From CAZBMJ01 sp964493205 (GTDB lineage Bacteria; Myxococcota; UBA727; JABDBI01), in contig CAZBMJ010000054.1 in assembly GCA_964493205.1 (NCBI GenBank), positions 1-10,043 on the forward strand: a stretch of DNA of 10,043 nt. The letters run 5' to 3'. This document shows positions 5,495 through 10,043 of the stretch, one piece after another (the stretch's first letter is position 1; every line of letters starts with the position of its first letter). Under the pieces are notes generated by a model. That model searched no databases. It was not told the DNA's origin and was given only the letters and a program-made list of their open reading frames with translations. Both the position numbers and the translations under genes were made by a program.

Positions 5495-7110
5495 TTTTTC
5501 TTATTTAATAAATCAGCGAATGTTCCAAAAGAACCTGCTTTTTCTTGGGCTGAGTTAAAGCTTAAATAGGTATCTCTTTCATCCATTTGTTTTCTGGCTA
5601 AGGCAGATACTTTTACGCGATTATCTTTATCAACATCAATAATAACCACATCTAGTTTTTCTCCCAGCTTAAAATGATGGGATAAATCACTAAATTTAGG
5701 TAAACCTATTTCTGAGGCTGGCAGCAACGCAGAAGCACCATTTTCTAACTCCACAAAAACGCCATATTTTTCTATTCTCGATACTGTACCTGTGGCTTTT
5801 TGTCCTCGTTCTATGCTAGCTACGCTATTTGCTTGCTCATCTTTTCTTTTTTTACGGACCAATTCGCGCAAAGACAAAGAAACTCGTTTTTGGTCCTGAT
5901 CAACATCAAGAATCATTACGGTAACTGGATCAGAAATATTTAACACTTCTTTAGGATGGGCAATGCGTTCTTCAGACAACTGAGAAATATGAATTAAGCC
6001 ATCAATACCTTCAAATAACTCAATAAAGGCACCAAAATTTTCAAGCCTACTAACACGCCCTTCCATAACTAAACCTGGTGATAACTTATGCCAATGAAGT
6101 TTGTAAGGGTCTTCTTTAGCTTTTTTGAGTGATAGAGAAATTTTAGTTTTGTGTGGTTCTTCTAGGTTTTTTTCCAAAGACAAAATACATACTACAACCT
6201 TGTCGTTAGAGGAAACTATATCAAGCACTTTATCCACATGAGCATAGGAAAGTTCTGACTTGGGTATTAAGCCTTCAATGCCACCAATATCAACAAATGC
6301 TCCAAAATCACAGGTTTTAGTGACAATCCCGTTAACTGTTTGGCCCACTTCTAGGGCATCAAGAATCAAAGCTGCTTGCTCACGAGAATGCTTTTGCAAT
6401 AAACGCTTTCTAGATACTACAATATTGCGCCCAGCTTCTTCGATTTTTTCTATTAAAAAATCATAGGTATGGCCAATAAGATTAGTAGGCTCTTGAATAA
6501 ATTTATCATCTATCTGACCCAAAGGGCAAAAGGCTCTTTTGGAACCTATGGCTATTTCGTAGCCACCTTTATTAACGCCAGCTATTTTGCCCTGTATGGG
6601 TATTTGATTTGCCAAAGCATCTTTAAGCATTTCTTCGTCTAGATTATTTTGAGAAACACGCTTAGATAAACAAACCCCTGAGTTAAGCGAAATAATATAG
6701 GCATTAATATTTTGGTTTATCTCTGGCTTTTCTTCAAATTCACTCAGGGCAATAAATGCTTCAAGCTTAGGTCCTAAGCCCACAAAAGCATATTCTTTTC
6801 CCACATGAATAACTTTGGCAGAGATTTTATCGCCAATAGCAAGCCTAATATTTTTATTAGTAAGTTCACTTTCTAAAAGCATACTTGAAAAGTCGCCACT
6901 CTCATCAAATTCTACTTTTTCAGCTACTAAATTAGTCTTTATAGGTTCTTGTGGCTCTTTGAATTCTATAAATTCTTCTTTTTGGGGCTCAACATATTTT
7001 TTAGGGGCAGGCTCATGCTCTTTTTCTTTTCTTCTCACAGTTTTAACTGCGCTAAAGTCTATTCTTCTACCAGTATCAGTAGCAATTTCTTGCTTATTTT
7101 TTTCAGTCAT
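5491..7110 (-). CDS. S1-domain RNA-binding protein (ribosomal protein S1-like, five domains)
   Basis: This is a cytoplasmic RNA-binding protein related to ribosomal protein S1, which helps load mRNA onto the 30S subunit. In 539 residues I see an N-terminal charged, low-complexity segment (1-85) and five S1 OB-fold domains at about 91-153, 168-237, 255-329, 346-416 and 435-506. Domains 3-5 carry typical cores such as CDFGAFVDIGGIEGLIP and ENFGAFIELFEGIDGLIHIS. Domains 1 and 2 are weaker; domain 2 (KIAGVNKGGYEIAIGSKRAF) resembles the ribosome-docking second domain of E. coli S1. E. coli S1 has six domains in 557 residues. The tail GSFGTFADLLNKKK is a recurring ending in this family. The gene starts 11 bp after the dnaJ stop with an AGG site overlapping it, and overlaps the LarC-like gene by 4 bp. 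It may be the cell's main S1 or a paralogue, so no symbol is given. Confidence 0.88.
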   Translation of the reverse strand: MTEKNKQEIATDTGRRIDFSAVKTVRRKEKEHEPAPKKYVEPQKEEFIEFKEPQEPIKTNLVAEKVEFDESGDFSSMLLESELTNKNIRLAIGDKISAKVIHVGKEYAFVGLGPKLEAFIALSEFEEKPEINQNINAYIISLNSGVCLSKRVSQNNLDEEMLKDALANQIPIQGKIAGVNKGGYEIAIGSKRAFCPLGQIDDKFIQEPTNLIGHTYDFLIEKIEEAGRNIVVSRKRLLQKHSREQAALILDALEVGQTVNGIVTKTCDFGAFVDIGGIEGLIPKSELSYAHVDKVLDIVSSNDKVVVCILSLEKNLEEPHKTKISLSLKKAKEDPYKLHWHKLSPGLVMEGRVSRLENFGAFIELFEGIDGLIHISQLSEERIAHPKEVLNISDPVTVMILDVDQDQKRVSLSLRELVRKKRKDEQANSVASIERGQKATGTVSRIEKYGVFVELENGASALLPASEIGLPKFSDLSHHFKLGEKLDVVIIDVDKDNRVKVSALARKQMDERDTYLSFNSAQEKAGSFGTFADLLNKKK

Positions 7111-7121
7111 TTTTTTGCCTA

Positions 7122-8234
7122 TTAGCCAAACAGTTCACGAACTTTGTCAAAAAAGCCTTTACTTTCAGGGTGAGTTTCTTCTTCTGAAGCTTCCGCAAAT
7201 TCTTTTAACAATTCTTTTTGTTTAGAAGAAAGTTTTTGGGGAACTTCAATTTTCACTTTTACTAGTTGGTCTCCTCTTTTCAAACTTCGAGAAGACATTT
7301 GTTGCATCCCTTTTTCTTTTAATCTAAAAACAGATCCTGTTTGAGTACCTGCCGGTATATTCATAGAAACTCTACCATCTAGTGTTGGCACATCTATTTT
7401 AGAACCTAGTGCAGCTTGAGTAAAAGAAATGGGCAGCTCACATATAACATTCGCACCTTCTCTGGTGAATAACGGATGAGACAAAATACTAATAGCAATA
7501 TATAAATCGCCACTAGGGCCTCCTCTAAGACCTCCTTCACCTTCTGAAACATATCTAAGCTGCACGCCATCTTCTATGCCCGCAGGAACCTTAACGGTAA
7601 TATTTTTACGAGCATTTTTGCGGCCCATCCCTTTGCAAGAACCACAAGGATCCGTAATTATAGTTCCTTGTCCTTTACAAGTACCACAGGTTTGTGCAAC
7701 GGCAAAAAAACCTTTTTGCATACGCACTTGACCGCTGCCCTTACATGTATGGCAAGTTTTTGTGTCACTACTAGATTTTGCACCACTGCCATGACAGCTA
7801 TCGCAAGACTCCAAGCGATTAATACTAATTTCTTTTTGTACGCCAAAAGCTGCTTCTTCAAATTTTAAATTTAAATTATAGCGCAAATCAGATCCACGCT
7901 CTTTAGATGAACGCCTTCTAGATTGACCGCCACCTCCAAAGATATCACCAAAAATATCTCCAAAGATATCTTGTATGTTAACACCATCGCCATAGTCAGG
8001 GCCAGCTTGATTGGCAGCATGACCAAAGCGATCATATTGAGCTTTTTTTTGTGCGTCGCTTAAAACACCGTAGGCCACTGAAGCCTCTTTAAATTTTTCT
8101 TCGGCTGATTTGTCACCAGGATTTTTATCTGGATGATATTTATGAGCAAGCTTTCGATAAGCACTCTTAATTTCGCTTTCAGAAGCATCGCGTGATACGC
8201 CTAATACTTCATAATAATCTCTTGGCATGGACAT
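7122..8234 (-). CDS. dnaJ: Chaperone protein DnaJ (class A Hsp40)
   Basis: This is the DnaK co-chaperone that delivers unfolded proteins and stimulates DnaK ATP hydrolysis in the cytosol. The 370 residues are complete. They comprise a J domain (about 6-70) with HPD at 34-36; a Gly/Phe region (about 76-108) with repeated DIFGDIFG; a zinc-binding domain with four CxxCxGxG motifs, cysteines at 144/147, 161/164, 183/186 and 197/200; and the C-terminal substrate-binding domains up to FFDKVRELFG. The start at 8234 has AGGAAG 9 bases upstream; a second ATG two codons later is less well spaced. No dnaK or grpE is adjacent, so the usual cluster is split. The 67-bp upstream gap has neither a CIRCE element nor a clear heat-shock promoter. 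The gene is closely followed by the S1 gene, so the two are probably co-transcribed. Confidence 0.97.
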   Translation of the reverse strand: MSMPRDYYEVLGVSRDASESEIKSAYRKLAHKYHPDKNPGDKSAEEKFKEASVAYGVLSDAQKKAQYDRFGHAANQAGPDYGDGVNIQDIFGDIFGDIFGGGGQSRRRSSKERGSDLRYNLNLKFEEAAFGVQKEISINRLESCDSCHGSGAKSSSDTKTCHTCKGSGQVRMQKGFFAVAQTCGTCKGQGTIITDPCGSCKGMGRKNARKNITVKVPAGIEDGVQLRYVSEGEGGLRGGPSGDLYIAISILSHPLFTREGANVICELPISFTQAALGSKIDVPTLDGRVSMNIPAGTQTGSVFRLKEKGMQQMSSRSLKRGDQLVKVKIEVPQKLSSKQKELLKEFAEASEEETHPESKGFFDKVRELFG

Positions 8235-8301
8235 TGATAAAAACTTCCTATAAAAAATTAAAACTTTTTGCTACTAAAGCACTTAGTTTAGCCATAGATT
8301 T

Positions 8302-9351
8302 CTAAAGGACAAGGGTTTTAATAAAATCAACTACACTATCCACAGCTTCTTCTGATAAACCTCTAGAATTTAATAAATTTCTATCTACATCTTTGAAAAA
8401 TTTTGTACCAATAGGAGACTGGGTTTTATCAAAAAATGGGTCATTTTGAGCGAATAAAAACATGGTAGGAGTGCCAGATTTTTTAATTAAATCAATAGTT
8501 TGACTAACTGCTTTAATCCAGCTTTGCCAAAAAATTACACTTGCTCCTCTAATATTAGCACTAGCAGGAAAATCACCTTTTTTAAGGCTTGCAAAGAAAA
8601 CTTTGGTACTTTCTGCTTGATTAATCAGGTCATTTTTTTTATGCATGTAAGCATTTTGTGTAGAGGCATTATTTAATCCATTAACCCAAGTATTTTCTAA
8701 ATCTTTGATAATAGGTGATATTAAAACAACACTTGAAGCCTTATTTAGGCATTTAGACAAAGCTATGCTTTGGCTGCCTTGGGCAAAACTTAATAAAACT
8801 ATTTTAGTGTTAGGATTATTGGATAACTTAGATTCAACCATATCACAGACACTATCTACATCGTTGGCTAGCACTTGTATGCCTTGTTCATTTAAAATTT
8901 TTTGAGAAGTGGTGTTACACTGGGGATTATGCTCCTTTTGGCAGCTTCTTTTATCGTAAGAAAGCACAAATAAGCCTTTATTAGCTAAAGCCTTAGCCCA
9001 TAATTCAGATTGATTAACGGCAGTTTCATAGGTAGTAAGCCCATCATTGTTTACTTCACCAAAACGAGAAACATTACCTGATCCAGGCACAATAATAACA
9101 ACAGTTTTAGGCGTAAGGGAAACAGAAGGGCGAAAAATTTCAGCATTTACTTCACTACCATCAGATAAGCTCAGAATAATATTTTTTTGGTCATGAAACA
9201 TGGTTTTTGAGTCTATGACTTTTTCTATTTTAGTACTAGTAGGTTCTGTTTTAGGAATTTCTTTAATGATTTTTGGTGAGCTAAAATAATTACTCGTTAT
9301 ACAAGACTGCAATAAAAGTAAGCTTACATACGTTATAATTTTGTTATTCAT
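8302..9351 (-). CDS. Alpha/beta-hydrolase-fold lipoprotein, probably catalytically inactive
   Basis: This is a predicted lipoprotein of 349 residues. The signal peptide MNNKIITYVSLLLLQSC ends in the lipobox LLQSC with C17, followed by a Ser/Thr/Lys-rich spacer to about residue 50 and an alpha/beta-hydrolase domain. Family landmarks are an oxyanion-type VPGSGNVSRFG (about 88-98; relatives read GSGPxDRDG), LFVLSYDKRS (about 127-136), the nucleophile-elbow region VLLSFAQGSQS (about 185-195), and a late TPTMFLFAQNDPF strand with D304. The elbow should read GHSxGG; here the serine position is alanine (A190). The expected C-terminal histidine appears replaced by arginine (R324 in DVDRNLL). The protein may therefore be a binding or scaffold protein, or use another mechanism. 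I chose the ATG at 9351 because it begins the signal peptide; a GTG at 9378 adds nine residues and would overlap the divergent epimerase start. It lies upstream of dnaJ by 67 bp. Confidence 0.82.
   Translation of the reverse strand: MNNKIITYVSLLLLQSCITSNYFSSPKIIKEIPKTEPTSTKIEKVIDSKTMFHDQKNIILSLSDGSEVNAEIFRPSVSLTPKTVVIIVPGSGNVSRFGEVNNDGLTTYETAVNQSELWAKALANKGLFVLSYDKRSCQKEHNPQCNTTSQKILNEQGIQVLANDVDSVCDMVESKLSNNPNTKIVLLSFAQGSQSIALSKCLNKASSVVLISPIIKDLENTWVNGLNNASTQNAYMHKKNDLINQAESTKVFFASLKKGDFPASANIRGASVIFWQSWIKAVSQTIDLIKKSGTPTMFLFAQNDPFFDKTQSPIGTKFFKDVDRNLLNSRGLSEEAVDSVVDFIKTLVL
9334..9339 (+). promoter_or_regulatory. Candidate -10 element for the epimerase gene
   Basis: A perfect TATAAT lies 32 bases before the epimerase ATG, inside the first codons of the divergent lipoprotein gene. 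No good -35 is seen at 16-18 bp (the region reads AATAAA), so support is partial. The 20-bp gap between the two start codons leaves no room for separate promoters outside coding sequence. Confidence 0.35.
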
Positions 9352-9371
9352 AGTAATCCCCAAGTAAAAAA

Positions 9372-9785
9372 ATGACACAAATTTCGCATATTGACCACAT
9401 AGCCATAGTTGTTAAGAGTATCAATGAAGTAAGGCACTTTTATGAACAAGCCTTAGGTCTAAAGATTTCCCACATAGAAGAAATTCCTAAACGAGGTATA
9501 AAAACAGCTTTTATTACTATTGGTAAAACCAAGCTTGAACTCATAGAACCACTGGGTGAACATTCTGAAGTAAACAGCTTTTTACAAAAAAAAGGCCCAG
9601 GCATTCATCACATTGCTTTTAACGCCTCTAATATTCACGAATTAAGCGCGAATTTGCAAGAGCATCAAGTAAATTTAACCTATGAAGAACCTCAAAATGG
9701 CGCTCATGGCAGCCGAGTAAATTTCATCCACCCTAAAAGCGCTTTTGGTGTCTTATTTGAATTGGTGGAGGACTTTGATGATTAG
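9372..9785 (+). CDS. mce: Methylmalonyl-CoA epimerase
   Basis: This enzyme interconverts (S)- and (R)-methylmalonyl-CoA, linking propionyl-CoA catabolism to succinyl-CoA through methylmalonyl-CoA mutase. The 137-residue protein is a complete two-module VOC-fold protein. The likely metal ligands are H9 (in HIDHIAI), E56 (in KLELIEP), H80 (in GPGIHHIAF) and E130 (in GVLFELVE), matching the family pattern. The conserved HGSRVNFIHPKSAFGVLFEL segment supports epimerase over glyoxalase. The start is fixed by an in-frame stop at 9354-9356. There is essentially no ribosome-binding site: the leader before ATG is AAGTAAAAAA, so translation may be weak or leader-independent. It is the only plus-strand gene and no mutase or propionyl-CoA carboxylase gene is in view. 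Confidence 0.93.
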   Translation: MTQISHIDHIAIVVKSINEVRHFYEQALGLKISHIEEIPKRGIKTAFITIGKTKLELIEPLGEHSEVNSFLQKKGPGIHHIAFNASNIHELSANLQEHQVNLTYEEPQNGAHGSRVNFIHPKSAFGVLFELVEDFDD

Positions 9786-9818
9786 CGTGAGTTCGACGTA
9801 AAAAAAACTGACATACAA

Positions 9819-9951
9819 GTTTTGAATAAGCCAAGATGTTCGAATTATGTTTTCAGCCCGTTTCTACGTGCCACGCCTTGTGCGAGGCATCCAGATAATT
9901 AAATTCTTACAATGGTAGGAATTAGTTTTCTAGATACCGTGAACTAGTCCT
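9819..9951 (+). repeat. Dispersed intergenic repeat, right copy (plus orientation)
   Basis: This is the counterpart of the left copy at 55-218, in opposite orientation. Matching blocks in order are GTTTTGAATAAG, GATGTTCGAATTATG, TCTACGTGCC, ATCCAGATAATTAA, TTACAATGGTAGGAATTAG and CCGTGAAC. The hairpin CCCGTGA/TCACGGG of the left copy is degenerate here (CCGTGAACTAGTCC). The segment is non-coding and lies downstream of the epimerase gene. Confidence 0.8.
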
Positions 9952-9988
9952 GTATCTTATACACAAGTTAAAAGCACTGTTTAGTTAC

Positions 9989-10024
9989 TCTCTACGTGCC
10001 GTCGGCTTGTCCCTGAGGTATCCC
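9989..10024 (+). repeat. Partial further copy of the intergenic repeat
   Basis: TCTCTACGTGCCGTCGGC restates the block found at 134-150 on the minus strand and at 9863 in the right copy, then diverges through CTTGTCCCTGAGGTATCC. It includes the short palindrome GCCGTCGGC. The rest of the unit is missing or lies beyond the window, so the end of the window seems to be a small cluster of such elements. The bases between 9952 and 9988 and after 10024 show nothing recognisable. Confidence 0.6.
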
Positions 10025-10043
10025 CACAAATTTAAAAGGCTAA

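Noticed and set aside
6815..7225. Plus-strand open frame of 136 codons
   Set aside because: It lies antisense to the S1 gene start and dnaJ end, has low-complexity Ser/Leu content and no ribosome-binding site; it is a shadow of the S1 coding frame.
8235..8301. Possible CIRCE or heat-shock promoter before dnaJ
   Set aside because: Only a half-like AGTGCTTTAG string is present; the second CIRCE arm and sigma-32 hexamers are absent.
9354..9378. Longer lipoprotein start at GTG 9378
   Set aside because: It would put nine non-signal residues before the signal peptide and overlap the epimerase start; the ATG at 9351 begins a typical lipoprotein signal.
55..9951. Composite transposon or genomic island bounded by the inverted repeats
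   Set aside because: The genes between are mostly core functions (dnaJ, tyrA, S1, epimerase) with uniform base composition, and there is no transposase or integrase; independent copies of an intergenic repeat explain the ends better.

Overview
The window is a 10 kb piece of a very AT-rich bacterial chromosome, about one third G+C by eye. It looks Gram-negative: there are two lipoprotein signal peptides, a proteobacterial-type fused chorismate mutase/prephenate dehydrogenase, and an ECF sigma factor of the SigR/RpoE type common in Deltaproteobacteria and Actinobacteria. My best guess is a Bdellovibrionota/Myxococcota-like or other host-associated proteobacterial lineage. That is inference from protein flavour and repeat content; no rRNA or other decisive marker is present.

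Layout: eight of nine genes lie on the minus strand. In transcription order (right to left) they are an alpha/beta-hydrolase-fold lipoprotein (9351-8302), dnaJ (8234-7122), a five-domain S1 RNA-binding protein (7110-5491), a divergent LarC-like protein (5494-4433), an ECF sigma factor (4327-3716), a large pentapeptide-repeat lipoprotein (3653-2073), a HAD-IB phosphatase (1954-1295) and tyrA (1298-225). Methylmalonyl-CoA epimerase (9372-9785) is the only plus-strand gene and is divergent from the hydrolase across 20 bp. Two gene pairs share a 4-bp GTGA stop/start overlap: S1 with LarC-like, and HAD with tyrA. dnaJ and the S1 gene are 11 bp apart. The sigma factor and pentapeptide genes each have promoter-like sequence upstream.

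The genes do not form one pathway. They look like housekeeping and stress genes (protein folding, RNA binding, sigma factor, tyrosine synthesis, methylmalonyl-CoA metabolism) mixed with envelope proteins. The central segment, with an ECF sigma factor followed by a large surface or periplasmic lipoprotein, is the best candidate for a small regulatory module. No anti-sigma gene is visible. A GGAAT-N19-GTT motif upstream of the sigma gene suggests autoregulation.

Both ends of the window carry copies of the same intergenic repeat in opposite orientations (about 1-218 minus; about 9819-10024 plus). A different G+C-rich imperfect palindrome lies at 1983-2030. I found no transposase, integrase, CRISPR array, tRNA or rRNA. 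The most unusual items are two proteins that keep a known fold but appear to have lost catalytic residues: the LarC-like protein and the alpha/beta-hydrolase lipoprotein. I see no convincing new multi-gene system such as a defence island or biosynthetic cluster.
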